Source: Helicobacter sp. (GTDB lineage Bacteria > Campylobacterota > Campylobacteria > Campylobacterales > Helicobacteraceae). Taken from it: DNA of 30,555 bases. Positions 14,992 through 24,256 of the stretch are shown one piece after another; positions within the stretch are counted from its first letter, which is position 1, and every line of letters begins with the position of its first letter. The stretch is from contig JALEPE010000085.1 of assembly GCA_022766795.1 (NCBI GenBank), forward strand, positions 1 through 30,555. The letters run 5' to 3'. The notes under the pieces are model-generated. The model did not search any database. It saw only the letters and a program-made list of their open reading frames with translations, and had not been told where the DNA came from. Position numbers and translations under genes: made by a program.

Positions 14992-17408
14992 TGCTCAGTT
15001 ACCTCCACATGTAAGTTAATATTACGTTTTACAACATTCATTAAATATTCTGGCGAGTAAGGTTTTGTAATATATTCTGTCATTCCAGATTCTACACCGC
15101 GCATTCTATCTGTTTTGCTAGTTCGGCTTGTAACTGCAATGAGTGGTAAGTTTTTAAACTTAGCGTATTTTCTAATCTCACCCGCTAGTGTATAGCCGTC
15201 CATTTTTGGCATCTCAATATCAATCAAGATTGCGTCAAAAATATCATCTCCATTTTTAACGATTTCTAACGCCTCTAAACCATTTGTTGCTTCCGTTAAA
15301 GAGATTCCAAGTGGTTTTAATGACTTCTTCATAATGGATCTATCGGTAAGCGAGTCATCTACAATTAACACCTTATAGTCACTTGGAGAAGTTTTTTCTT
15401 TCTTGGTGGTTTCACTCTCTTGTTTAAGTTTGCTAAGACTAACTTTAACATTTTTTGCCATTTGCATCATTGCAGCAATATCCACAATCAACGTTACTCT
15501 ACCATCACCACGGATTGTAGCTCCCGCAATCCCCTCTGTTCCTTTAAGATAAGAACCAAGAGATTTGATAACAACTTCCTCTTGCCCGATTAAGAAATCT
15601 ACAATCACACCAATCTTATTTTCTGCAAGTCCAATAACGACAACATAGGCTTGTTCGGAATTATCAAATACAGAATCTACTCCAAAAATATCCGCTAAAC
15701 GCACCAATGGCAATACTTCATTTCTTAAGCGCAATACGCTTTTATTTTCAACGGTATAAATTTCATCTTGAGAGATTCTAACCGTTTCAATAACAGAAGC
15801 AAGTGGAATCGCGTAAAACTCTTCTTGCACCCCAACAAGCAAAGATTGAATAATTGCAAGTGTAAGCGGAATTTTTAATTTTAAAGTTGTACCCGTCCCA
15901 AGCTCACTTTCTACATCAATAATACCATTGAGTTTTTCGATATTAGTCTTAACAACATCCATTCCAACGCCACGTCCACTAACGTTCGTAACGACTTTAG
16001 CTGTGGAAAAGCCTGCTTTAAATACTAAGGCATACGCTTCTTTATCGGTCATAGTATCTGCTTCTCTGTCGCTAATGATTCCTTTTTCGACCCCTTTTGA
16101 TCTAAGTATATCAGGATCCATTCCATGTCCATCGTCTTTAATTTCTACAACAATGTGATTGCCCTCATTATACGCCTTTAATTCAACAGTTCCTTTTTCT
16201 GGTTTTCCTGCTGCAGCCCTATCTTCTTTAGATTCTATCCCGTGGTCACAAGCATTTCTAATTAAGTGTACTAAAGGATCGCCAATCTCTTCTACAATGG
16301 ATTTATCAAGCTCGGTTTCCTCACCTGTAATCACCAAATCAATTTCTTTACCAAGTTCTCTTGAGAGGTCACGCACCATTCTTGGGAATTTATTAAATAC
16401 TCTCCCAATGGGTAACATTCTCGTTTTCATAACTGCAAGTTGAATATCTGTAGTTACCATAGAAACACTGGCAACAACTTGATTTAATTCTTCAAGGAAT
16501 TTTTCACCCTCATAACGTTCTTCTACATCATTATAGATTTTAATTAAGCGGTTCTTACCAAGAACTAACTCACCAATAAGGTTCATCAAGCTATCAAGTC
16601 TCTTAACATCTACACGGATTGTTTGTTCCACAGCAGTGGCTGGAGCTTTACTCTCATCACCACCTGTTTTAGGAGCTGCTTTTGGCGCAGCCGGCTTTGG
16701 TGTAGCTTTTGGCGCAGTCGATGCTGCAGGCGCAGCAGGTGCTACGGCTGGCTTTGGTGCTTCTGTACTAATTTCACCTGGGGCTTGAATATCTTCAAGC
16801 TCACCTCTAGCGCGTTTTTCTTCTCTTTTGTGCCTATCCTCTTCTTGGCGCTTATTTAACAATCTTTCAATTTCTTTTTCAACCTCTTCAGCAGACATAT
16901 TCGCGTAATCAGGTTCTGGCTCTTCCTCGGCTGGCGCAGGGGCAGGAGCTGGAGTTTCTGCCACATGTGCTTGAGGAGCTGAAGTTTCCTCTGCTGGAGC
17001 ACTTGGTGTTTCACCCTTCGAAATTGCATCAAGACGCTGCACTGTGTTCGCAATATCCCCTTCAAGTCCAGTATTTGCATCTGTACCTGTATCTCTAATT
17101 GCATTAAGAAGTTTTTTCATATAGTCAATTGATTCCAAAACAACATCCATAATATCTGGCGTAATAGTCAATTCCCCGTGTCTTGCCTTGTTTAAAACAT
17201 CCTCCATATGATGTGTCAAATGTGTGAGTACCGAAAAATTTAGGAATGAACCTGAACCTTTAATCGTATGCGCAACCCTAAAGATTCTATTTAGTAAATC
17301 CAAATCGTCTGGATTATTTTCTAACTCAACCAAATCTTGGTCAAGCTGTTCAATCATTTCAAACGCTTCAATGAGAAAGTCTTCTAGTATTTCTTGCATT
17401 TCATCCAT
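14988..17408 (-). CDS. cheA: CheA histidine kinase fused to a CheY-like receiver (CheAY)
   Basis: The 806-residue kinase passes receptor signals to CheY and hence to the flagellar motor. Domains in order: HPt with His47 in AHTIKGSGSF; a long Pro/Ala/Lys-rich linker (about 130-255); dimerisation (RLDSLMNLIGELVLGKNRL); the ATP-binding domain with RNACDHGIES, DDGHGMD and GRGVGMDVVK; a CheW-like domain (about 540-665); and a C-terminal receiver (about 677-800) with LIVDDS, Asp730 in LIDIEMPKMDG, and TKPYSP. The extra receiver is usual in this phylum and may act as a phosphate sink or adaptation element. It begins 29 bases after cheV. Confidence 0.96.
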   Translation of the reverse strand: MDEMQEILEDFLIEAFEMIEQLDQDLVELENNPDDLDLLNRIFRVAHTIKGSGSFLNFSVLTHLTHHMEDVLNKARHGELTITPDIMDVVLESIDYMKKLLNAIRDTGTDANTGLEGDIANTVQRLDAISKGETPSAPAEETSAPQAHVAETPAPAPAPAEEEPEPDYANMSAEEVEKEIERLLNKRQEEDRHKREEKRARGELEDIQAPGEISTEAPKPAVAPAAPAASTAPKATPKPAAPKAAPKTGGDESKAPATAVEQTIRVDVKRLDSLMNLIGELVLGKNRLIKIYNDVEERYEGEKFLEELNQVVASVSMVTTDIQLAVMKTRMLPIGRVFNKFPRMVRDLSRELGKEIDLVITGEETELDKSIVEEIGDPLVHLIRNACDHGIESKEDRAAAGKPEKGTVELKAYNEGNHIVVEIKDDGHGMDPDILRSKGVEKGIISDREADTMTDKEAYALVFKAGFSTAKVVTNVSGRGVGMDVVKTNIEKLNGIIDVESELGTGTTLKLKIPLTLAIIQSLLVGVQEEFYAIPLASVIETVRISQDEIYTVENKSVLRLRNEVLPLVRLADIFGVDSVFDNSEQAYVVVIGLAENKIGVIVDFLIGQEEVVIKSLGSYLKGTEGIAGATIRGDGRVTLIVDIAAMMQMAKNVKVSLSKLKQESETTKKEKTSPSDYKVLIVDDSLTDRSIMKKSLKPLGISLTEATNGLEALEIVKNGDDIFDAILIDIEMPKMDGYTLAGEIRKYAKFKNLPLIAVTSRTSKTDRMRGVESGMTEYITKPYSPEYLMNVVKRNINLHVEVTEQ

Positions 17409-17437
17409 TTTGTGTCCTTTTTAAAGATAAATTATTC

Positions 17438-18394
17438 TCAATTTCTATTACTGTATTTATTAATAATCCTTGAAACCTCATCGTGAAATTTATTTCCATC
17501 AAACTTCACAAGATAAGATTCCGCCCCTGCCTCTTTTCCGCGATCTTCACTGAATTTATCACTGATTGACGAGCTAAATACAATTGGTATTTTGGCAAAT
17601 CTTGGATCCTCTTTAGCTTTTGCAGCAAAATGGAATCCGTCCATTTGTGGCATTTCAATATCGGAGATGATAATTTTTAATTGTTTAACTAAATTATCAC
17701 CATATGCTTCGTAAAGCTTTTGAAGTTTTTGCAAGCCTGATTCCCCATCGCTTGCCTCCACAACATCAAAGCCCATTTTCTCCAAAAATTCTTTTAAAAT
17801 CCTCCTAGCAATTGTGCTATCATCTAACACAAGTGCTAATCCACTAAATTTGTTGTAAGTGCGCTCTGAACTGATTTCTGGCTGATAGAATCCTAATTCC
17901 TGAACAATACTTTCTAAATCCAAAATTAATAAAACCTGATCACCTTCAATTCTTGTAACACCTGTGATTTTATTTTTATCCATTCCCACATCTGCAGATG
18001 CACTAAAGTGTGCAGGCTCAATATCTTTCCAATTAATGCGGCGAATCCGCTTAGCTTCATGCACAATAAAGCCTATCATAATATTATTAAACTCGGCAAT
18101 AATGACACGCGGTTTAATTTTTTTATTCTTTGGAATCTCTACATGCATCCATTTGGCGAGATTAATCACTGGAATAACAACCCCGCGCAAATCAAAAATC
18201 CCCTCAATATAGTCTGGAACACCCGGCAATTCTGTCAATTCTGGCAAACGAATAATCTCATTAACCTTTGCGACATTAATGCCGTAAATCCCTTCGTATT
18301 GCTTTCCTTTTTCAAGTTTGTGAATTCTAAAATCCACCAACTCCATTTCATTTGTCCCTACTTTTAGGGCATCATCTTTTTCAAAGCTTGACAC
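17438..18394 (-). CDS. cheV: Chemotaxis coupling protein CheV (CheW domain plus receiver)
   Basis: This 318-residue hybrid couples receptors to CheA and can be tuned by phosphorylation. The N-terminal CheW domain (about 15-165) shows INVAKVNEIIRLP, GVPDYIEGIFDLRG and VIAEFNNIMIGFIV. The receiver (about 186-318) shows LVLDDS, Asp245 in SDIEMPQMDG, and a lysine in YLVKFDG. By position beside cheAY it corresponds to H. pylori CheV3. One base separates it from the upstream phosphoesterase gene, so it belongs to the same minus-strand transcript. Confidence 0.94.
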   Translation of the reverse strand: MSSFEKDDALKVGTNEMELVDFRIHKLEKGKQYEGIYGINVAKVNEIIRLPELTELPGVPDYIEGIFDLRGVVIPVINLAKWMHVEIPKNKKIKPRVIIAEFNNIMIGFIVHEAKRIRRINWKDIEPAHFSASADVGMDKNKITGVTRIEGDQVLLILDLESIVQELGFYQPEISSERTYNKFSGLALVLDDSTIARRILKEFLEKMGFDVVEASDGESGLQKLQKLYEAYGDNLVKQLKIIISDIEMPQMDGFHFAAKAKEDPRFAKIPIVFSSSISDKFSEDRGKEAGAESYLVKFDGNKFHDEVSRIINKYSNRN

Positions 18395-18395
18395 T

Positions 18396-19133
18396 TTAAG
18401 ACTCCTTTAGGCTTAGACAATTATCCGCGCATTCTACAATAAAATATCTTTTTTTACAAGCAAAAAAAGGAAGGGTGATATAATTAATGTTTTGAACTTT
18501 TGCAATTTTACCCAAGTGAAAATGCCCTTCAATAATGTAAGAATCTCTTGAAATAGGGAATCTATTAAAATATTTTGCAACACGCATTTGTGTAAAATTT
18601 GCAAAATCAAATGTGGAATCTTGGTATTTTTTTATTCTTTTAACATTTTTTGTCTGCAAATAATTAATAATTTTGGGATATAAAATTTTAGAAAAAACAT
18701 TTAAGAATACAATTAAATATTTTTGACGCAATAAAATTGTAAAAAGTTTATAATACCAACTTAAAAATATATCGCCGTGCGCCAAATATGCTTCTTTTTC
18801 GTTAAATTGACAACAAAGCGGCTGTGATTTTAACGGGATACAATGGATATTTTTAAAATAAGAAATTTGCGATAACAAAAAATCGTGATTCCCCTCAAAA
18901 TAATAAATTTCGTGTTTGAAAGATAGCTGCTCTAACAACTCTAGTGTTTTTTGATTGTCTTTTAAGGATTGCTCCACATAACCAACCAAAAAATCAAAAA
19001 TATCACCCATTAAAAAAATTTGCCGCCTTTGCGATTCCAAAAGCTCTTTGAATATGGAATCCAAAGTGTTTTGATATAAACTATGATGGTGTGCATCTGC
19101 GATAAAAATCGCATTTTCTTGGATTATTATCAT
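18396..19133 (-). CDS. Calcineurin-like phosphoesterase, LpxH-like (UDP-2,3-diacylglucosamine diphosphatase)
   Basis: This 245-residue protein carries the full metallophosphoesterase set: DAH near residue 13, GDIFDF, GNHDFLL, AHGD and GHFHLG. Length and motif spacing fit LpxH, which makes lipid X for lipid A synthesis on the cytoplasmic face of the inner membrane. A basic and aromatic middle part could contact the membrane. Other binuclear phosphoesterases share these motifs, so the substrate is inferred. It lies between argC (6-base gap) and cheV (1-base gap). A hypothetical gene also precedes cheV3 in H. pylori, and it may be the same gene. Confidence 0.7.
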   Translation of the reverse strand: MIIIQENAIFIADAHHHSLYQNTLDSIFKELLESQRRQIFLMGDIFDFLVGYVEQSLKDNQKTLELLEQLSFKHEIYYFEGNHDFLLSQISYFKNIHCIPLKSQPLCCQFNEKEAYLAHGDIFLSWYYKLFTILLRQKYLIVFLNVFSKILYPKIINYLQTKNVKRIKKYQDSTFDFANFTQMRVAKYFNRFPISRDSYIIEGHFHLGKIAKVQNINYITLPFFACKKRYFIVECADNCLSLKES

Positions 19134-19139
19134 TATAAA

Positions 19140-20150
19140 TTACGGAGCATAAGCAATTTGTGGTAATCCCATAGATTCTTCCAACCCAAACATCAAATTC
19201 GCATTAGCTAAGGCTTGAGAACTCGCTCCACGCAAGAGATTATCAATAGCAGTTGTGATAAATAAATCTTTCCCATCTGCCTTTGCATATACATCGCAAA
19301 AATGCGTCCCGGCAACATTTTTGATTTGCACACAATTCTCCCGCACCCTAATAAAAGGCTCATCTTTATAGCGTTCTTTTAGAATCTCTAGGGGATTGAT
19401 TTCCTCTTGCAAACGCGCATAAACAGAGACTAACATACCGCGCGTTAGCGGAATCAAATGTGGGACAAAAAGCGTATTAAACGTAGTTTTACTTATTTTT
19501 TTAAGTTGCTCGTTAATCTCTGGAGAATGGCGGTGACTAATAGGAGAATATGCAAAAAGATTTTCATTGATTGTTACAAAATGTGAAGTTTGCACAAGCT
19601 TTTTCCCTGCACCACTGACACCACTTTTAGCGTCAATATAAAGCGTTTGATTAGAATCCAAATAGGATACAAAAGGTAGAATCCCAAGCAAACTTGCAGT
19701 CGGATAACAACCCGGATTCGCAACTAGATTTGTTTTAGAGATTTGCGCACGATTATATTCTGGCAATCCATAAACTGCATTTTTAAGATTCTCCTTATCT
19801 AAATGGGGACAATAATACTCCTCATATTTTTCTAAACTCAAACGATAATCAGCAGATAAATCCACTACTTTAAGACCTTTTTCTAGTAATGCTTTAGCGT
19901 ATTCCATTGCTTTTTGGTGGGGCAAGGCAAGAAAGACAAGCTCACAATTTTCTGTAATATGCTTAATATTTGGTTCTAAAACTGGAATTTTTACAATATC
20001 TTTTAAACAAGGGTGTAAAGTAGCAATATCTGTATGATTCTCGCTCGCATACACGCTATTTAACTCAAACTGTGTATGTCCTAAGAGTAATTTTACAAGC
20101 TCCAAACCTGTATAACCGCTAACGCCTATAATAGAAGTTTTAATACCCAT
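19140..20150 (-). CDS. argC: N-acetyl-gamma-glutamyl-phosphate reductase
   Basis: This NADPH-dependent reductase (336 residues) carries out the third step of arginine biosynthesis. The N-terminal nucleotide-binding GVSGYTGLELVKLL is clear. The active-site cysteine lies in VANPGCYPTASLLG, and SGVSGAGKK, the HRHSPEI histidine motif, and FVPHLIPLTRGMLVS follow in the family order. The thiS-argC gap is 48 bases. It is not beside argF (6 kb away), so the pathway genes are scattered, as is common in this phylum. Confidence 0.95.
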   Translation of the reverse strand: MGIKTSIIGVSGYTGLELVKLLLGHTQFELNSVYASENHTDIATLHPCLKDIVKIPVLEPNIKHITENCELVFLALPHQKAMEYAKALLEKGLKVVDLSADYRLSLEKYEEYYCPHLDKENLKNAVYGLPEYNRAQISKTNLVANPGCYPTASLLGILPFVSYLDSNQTLYIDAKSGVSGAGKKLVQTSHFVTINENLFAYSPISHRHSPEINEQLKKISKTTFNTLFVPHLIPLTRGMLVSVYARLQEEINPLEILKERYKDEPFIRVRENCVQIKNVAGTHFCDVYAKADGKDLFITTAIDNLLRGASSQALANANLMFGLEESMGLPQIAYAP

Positions 20151-20198
20151 TTTATTTTCCTTATTTTTTAAATGTAGTGAGTGATGATAACCCTTTAA

Positions 20199-20396
20199 TT
20201 ATCCACCACCCATAAAGGTTAAACACTCTATAATATCATTTTCTTTTAAATAATAAGAATCCCATTTTTCTTGCTTGACTACCTCTAAATTGACTGCCAC
20301 TGCCACACTTTTTGCTGTAATAGAATATTCCTCTAAAAGATTTGTAATCGTCTTAGAATTTGTGTGGATAATTTCTCCATTTAATTTTATTTGCAT
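20199..20396 (-). CDS. thiS: Sulfur carrier protein ThiS
   Basis: This 65-residue ubiquitin-like protein carries sulfur as a C-terminal thiocarboxylate for building the thiazole of thiamine. It shows the beta-grasp pattern (MQIKLNGEIIH at the start, NDIIECLTFMGGG at the end) with the required C-terminal Gly-Gly. I choose the ATG at 20396. A longer reading from a TTG at 20429 adds 11 residues not found in the family and nearly touches glmU. No thiF, thiG or thiH is adjacent, so the partner genes must be elsewhere. Confidence 0.85.
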   Translation of the reverse strand: MQIKLNGEIIHTNSKTITNLLEEYSITAKSVAVAVNLEVVKQEKWDSYYLKENDIIECLTFMGGG

Positions 20397-20431
20397 TGTA
20401 TATTTCCCAGTATTAAATAAAAGGCGCAATT

Positions 20432-21739
20432 TTATGCTTTTTTGTTGAAAAATTTATAAAAAAACCCTTCTTTTATCACTTCTTTACCGCAAGTGATGAA
20501 AAACTCACCTTTTTTAAGATTCCGTCTAATCGTGCTTCCTGCTCCTACCAAACAATCATCTTCAATAGTAATAGGTGCAATCGCTTGAGAATCGCTACCA
20601 ATAAATACATTTTTACCAATTTTGGTTTTGTATTTCGCTCTGCCATCATAATTGCAAGTGATAAAGCCTGCACCAATATTTGTGCCACTGCCCACCTCGC
20701 TATCGCCAAGATAACTTAAATGCCCAACTTTTACGCCATTTAACTCGGAATTTTTGGTTTCAACAAAATTTCCGATATGCGAGTTTCTCACAATGCTATT
20801 TGGGCGCAAATGCGCTAAGGGTCCCACATCACTATCCATAATAGTGCTGGATTCCACAATGCTATGGGCTTTAATATGGGAAGCGGTGATTTTAGAATTC
20901 CCATAAATACAAACACCATTTTCCACTACACATTCACCAAAAAACTTCACACTCTCTTCAATATAAATCGTTTCCGGTAAATGCATAATCACGCCTCGCT
21001 TCATCCAAAATGTTTTAATTCTGGCATTCAATACTTCCTCTGCCTTGGCTAAATCCAATTTATCATTTACGCCTTGAAAATTCTCTAACTGCACAAACAA
21101 TGGAGCAATTTTTATGGAATCTTGTCTAGCTAACGCAATCACATCGGTTAGATAATATTCACCTTGCACATTGTGATTGCTAAGTTTTGGAATATAAGAT
21201 TCTAATATCTCCTTATCAAAGCAATAAACCCCTGCATTTAATGTATTTATAGCAAGAACTTTTGCACTCGCATCTTTTTCTTCGATGATTTCTCGCACTT
21301 CACCATCTGTGATAATCACACGCCCATAACCGCTAAGGTTTCGCGATTCTAAAACACTCATTGTAATAGGGGTGTCTGTATCTAAAAATCTCTCTAATTC
21401 ACTTGCTTGAACTAAAGGCATATCCCCATTTAACACAAGCACTTTTTGATATTTTGGTTGATAGGATTTTAATGCCCCTCCAGTTCCGGGAAAATTCTCA
21501 ATATCTTGATACAAAAAGCGGATTTTATCCTCAAAATATATGCGCATCGTGTTTTCAATTTTCTCCCCTTCAAACCCTAAAACAACACATACATCATCAC
21601 TTAAGAGTAACGATTCTTTAATGCTATAATACAACATTTCACGCCCACAAATTTTATGTAAGACCTTAGGTGTATTGGAGCGCATACGCGTTCCTTTTCC
21701 TGCTGCTAAAATAACAATTGATAAAGACTGTTTTTCCAT
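20432..21739 (-). CDS. glmU: Bifunctional GlmU: GlcNAc-1-P uridylyltransferase / GlcN-1-P acetyltransferase
   Basis: This 435-residue enzyme makes UDP-GlcNAc, the precursor of peptidoglycan and lipid A. The N-terminal uridylyltransferase shows ILAAGKGTRM (residues 10-19), FPGTGGAL, LNGDMPL and INTLNAGVYCFD. The C-terminal left-handed beta-helix (from about 245) shows isoleucine-rich hexapeptide repeats and the acetyltransferase segment HLSYLGDSEVGSGTNIGAG. Length is close to the H. pylori enzyme and shorter than E. coli (456). It is the first gene of the long minus-strand run and is divergent from motA. GGAA lies upstream as a weak ribosome site. Confidence 0.95.
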   Translation of the reverse strand: MEKQSLSIVILAAGKGTRMRSNTPKVLHKICGREMLYYSIKESLLLSDDVCVVLGFEGEKIENTMRIYFEDKIRFLYQDIENFPGTGGALKSYQPKYQKVLVLNGDMPLVQASELERFLDTDTPITMSVLESRNLSGYGRVIITDGEVREIIEEKDASAKVLAINTLNAGVYCFDKEILESYIPKLSNHNVQGEYYLTDVIALARQDSIKIAPLFVQLENFQGVNDKLDLAKAEEVLNARIKTFWMKRGVIMHLPETIYIEESVKFFGECVVENGVCIYGNSKITASHIKAHSIVESSTIMDSDVGPLAHLRPNSIVRNSHIGNFVETKNSELNGVKVGHLSYLGDSEVGSGTNIGAGFITCNYDGRAKYKTKIGKNVFIGSDSQAIAPITIEDDCLVGAGSTIRRNLKKGEFFITCGKEVIKEGFFYKFFNKKA

Positions 21740-21846
21740 TTTGCGATTCCATATTTTAAAAATAATTTAAACAGATTTTAACGCAATAAAGTTTAAAATT
21801 AGCGGATTTTTTAAAAGTTGTTTTTGAAGTAGGTTTGGAGAATAAT

Positions 21847-22611
21847 ATGGATTTAGCTACGGTTATTGGTATGTCGCTGTCGTTCATATTGCTTGGAACA
21901 GCAATGATGCTTGGAGTTGGAATCGCACCTTATTTTGATGTGCCTTCAATGTTGATTACAATTGGGGGTTCCATTACAAGTTTGTTTATTGGTTACAAAA
22001 TGGAAAATATAAAAAAAGCCCCAACTTTTTTTATGATTGCCTTTAAACCACAGACATTTGATGTGCCGGGACTTATCAAAAAACTTGTGGATTATTCCAC
22101 ACAAGCAAGACGCGATGGGATTCTCTCTTTAGAGCAACAATCTAATCAAGAGGAAAATGAGTTTTTAAAACGCGGGTTGAATATGGCGATTGACGGCGCA
22201 GAACCCGATAGTATTCGGGATTTATTAGAAACCGATATGGATAGAACACTGGATCGCCATAAAGCAAATGCAGGGATTTTTGATACTTGGGCTTCTTATG
22301 CAGGAGCGTATGGAATGCTTGGAACGCTCATTGGTTTGGTTGCGATGCTTTTGAATATGTCCGACCCTGCTTCTATTGGACCTGCGATGGCGGTTGCGTT
22401 ACTTACAACTTTTTATGGTTCTTTTATTGGGAATGTTGTGGGTTCTCCTATTGCAAATATTCTCAATATCCGCGCAAATGATGAAGCGTTAGTAAAATTG
22501 CTTATCATTGAGGGGATTATGTCTATTCAAGCAGGGGATAATCCGCGTGCTCTTGAAGCAAAATTACTAACATTCTTGCCGCCAAATCAACGCGTCAGTC
22601 AGTTTGAATAG
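21847..22611 (+). CDS. motA: Flagellar stator protein of the PomA/MotA family (PomA-like)
   Basis: The 254-residue protein has four membrane helices and a large cytoplasmic loop (about 50-145) that contacts the rotor. The sequence resembles Vibrio PomA more than the MotA I recall from H. pylori or C. jejuni: MDLATVIGM at the start, IGPAMAVALLTTFYG, and a closing IMSIQAGDNPR. Thr160 (GTLIGL) and Thr188 (LLTTFYG) correspond to PomA Thr158 and Thr186, residues tied to sodium passage. I place the start at the ATG at 21847, since GGAG lies 6 bases before it. A TTG 12 bases earlier overlaps that ribosome site. No flagellar sigma-28 or sigma-54 promoter was obvious in the 107-base gap to glmU. Confidence 0.88.
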   Translation: MDLATVIGMSLSFILLGTAMMLGVGIAPYFDVPSMLITIGGSITSLFIGYKMENIKKAPTFFMIAFKPQTFDVPGLIKKLVDYSTQARRDGILSLEQQSNQEENEFLKRGLNMAIDGAEPDSIRDLLETDMDRTLDRHKANAGIFDTWASYAGAYGMLGTLIGLVAMLLNMSDPASIGPAMAVALLTTFYGSFIGNVVGSPIANILNIRANDEALVKLLIIEGIMSIQAGDNPRALEAKLLTFLPPNQRVSQFE

Positions 22612-22629
22612 GTTTTAGAGTAGGGTAGA

Positions 22630-23502
22630 ATGGGAAAACGTTGTCCGCCTTGTGATTGCCCAAAGGTTATGCCGCTTTGGCTTGGAACTTATGGGGATAT
22701 GGTTACATTGATTCTCACCTTTTTTATTTTGCTCTTATCAATGGTAACCTTTGATGCTAAAAAACTCACGGAGGCAGAAGCAAGCTTAAAGGGTTCTTTA
22801 TCTTTGCTAAGTGGTGGAATCAAGATTGAACCAGACAATACGCGGATTCAGCAACAAGCCGATATGACAACAGACCCAGAAACTGCCGAAGAAGTGCGTT
22901 TAATTGAAAGTATGATTCTAGACTTTAAAGAAAGTGTAAAAACATCTTTGGGACCTTCAAATATTATTGACGATGGGAGCGAAGGTTTTATTTTGCGTTT
23001 TAATGGCAAGTTGCTTTTTGAGAGAGGCGAAACAACCTTGCGCAACTCCGATGAGATTCTATTTTTAAAACGTCTTGCACTTGTCTTGCAAAAAATGCCC
23101 CCACATTTACATATTGATGTCATAGGATACACAGATAATTCCCCAATCATTCCCACACAAAAATATAAAGACGATATGGGCTTAAGCGCACTTAGAGCAT
23201 TAAGTGTATCACGTGTGCTGTTAGAAAATAAAGTAGATCCCAGCAAGATAACTTCTTTTGGTAGTGGGGCAAGCAATTTTGTCCTGCCTAATACTTCTGA
23301 TGAAAATAAACAAATCAATCGGCGTGTGGAATTTCGATTCTATCCAGATGATAGGCATTTACACAGAGTGCAAAATATTTTGGAACGCGTGATTGAGAGG
23401 AAACAATTAGAGAACGACATATTGCAAAACAATAAGAAAAATACGCAAGAATCCCAAGAATTTAATGCAACTCCACTCGTTGAACCAATAAGGAATCTTT
23501 AG
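22630..23502 (+). CDS. motB: Flagellar stator protein of the PomB/MotB family (PomB-like)
   Basis: This 290-residue stator partner anchors the motor to peptidoglycan. The cysteine-rich N-terminus RCPPCDCPKVMPLWLGTYGD followed by MVTLILTFFILLLSM is close to Vibrio PomB. The ion-binding aspartate is Asp23 in the single membrane helix. The H. pylori MotB as I recall it reads YADFLSLLLALFIAL here instead. A plug and linker segment (about 45-130) leads to an OmpA-like domain with IDVIGYTDNSP, LSALRALSVSRVLLE and NRRVEFRF. The gene lies 18 bases after motA and its stop codon overlaps the fliP start by one base. Confidence 0.92.
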   Translation: MGKRCPPCDCPKVMPLWLGTYGDMVTLILTFFILLLSMVTFDAKKLTEAEASLKGSLSLLSGGIKIEPDNTRIQQQADMTTDPETAEEVRLIESMILDFKESVKTSLGPSNIIDDGSEGFILRFNGKLLFERGETTLRNSDEILFLKRLALVLQKMPPHLHIDVIGYTDNSPIIPTQKYKDDMGLSALRALSVSRVLLENKVDPSKITSFGSGASNFVLPNTSDENKQINRRVEFRFYPDDRHLHRVQNILERVIERKQLENDILQNNKKNTQESQEFNATPLVEPIRNL

Positions 23503-24254
23503 TGTTACGCCTATTTTTAGTGCTTTGCTTTAGTATAGGATTGCTTCTAGGCGCAGAACCTACAACACCGCAAACCCCCACGATTCCAACCGTGGATTTA
23601 ACACTCACCGCGCCCACCGAACCGGGCGATTTGGTTACAACATTAAACATTGTTGCGATTTTAACACTACTTGTTTTAGCTCCCTCTTTGATTCTAATGG
23701 CGACAAGTTTCGCTAGAATCCTTGTCGTTCTTGCGTTTTTGCGCACTGCAATGGGGACGCAACAATCCCCGCCCACGCAACTGCTCGTGTCTTTTGCGCT
23801 AATTTTAACAATGTTTATTATGGAACCTGTTGCCAAAGAGGGCTACAATCAAGGCATTGCTCCCTATATCGCAAAAGAGATTCCTTACGATGAAGCATTT
23901 TTGCGCGCCTCTCAACCCTTTAAAGACTTTATGATTCGCAACACGCGCCCAAAAGATTTAGCGTTATTTTATCGTATCCGCAACATTGAAAATCCACAAA
24001 CTGCGCAAGATGTGCCACTAACCATTGCCTTGCCTGCCTTTATCATTAGCGAGATGAAAACCGCCTTTCAAATCGGATTCCTACTCTATTTGCCTTTTTT
24101 GGTGATTGATATGGTTATTAGCTCCATTTTGATGGCAATGGGAATGATGATGTTGCCACCCACAATGATTTCCCTGCCTTTTAAGATTCTTATCTTTATC
24201 TTAGTTGATGGCTTTAATCTGCTTACAATGAATCTAGTGCAAAGTTTTCGGTAG
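23502..24254 (+). CDS. fliP: Flagellar type III export gate protein FliP
   Basis: This 250-residue core component of the FliPQR export gate has an N-terminal cleavable signal (MLRLFLVLCFSIGLLLGAEP) and a short Thr/Pro-rich spacer. Four membrane segments follow, with the family stretches TSFARILVVLAFLRTAMG, FIISEMKTAFQIGF and MMMLPPTMISLPFKI. The start is the GTG at 23502, sharing a base with the motB stop (TAGTG), with AAGGA upstream. Clustering with the stator pair suggests a motility operon. The next gene, trmA-like, starts 2 bases after the stop. Confidence 0.95.
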   Translation: MLRLFLVLCFSIGLLLGAEPTTPQTPTIPTVDLTLTAPTEPGDLVTTLNIVAILTLLVLAPSLILMATSFARILVVLAFLRTAMGTQQSPPTQLLVSFALILTMFIMEPVAKEGYNQGIAPYIAKEIPYDEAFLRASQPFKDFMIRNTRPKDLALFYRIRNIENPQTAQDVPLTIALPAFIISEMKTAFQIGFLLYLPFLVIDMVISSILMAMGMMMLPPTMISLPFKILIFILVDGFNLLTMNLVQSFR

Positions 24255-24256
24255 CA

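Noticed and set aside
16623..16859. Antisense ORF rich in Cys, Trp, Arg and Ser opposite cheA
   Set aside because: It mirrors the Pro/Ala/Lys-rich CheA linker. The odd composition is a by-product of the repeats, and there is no translation signal.
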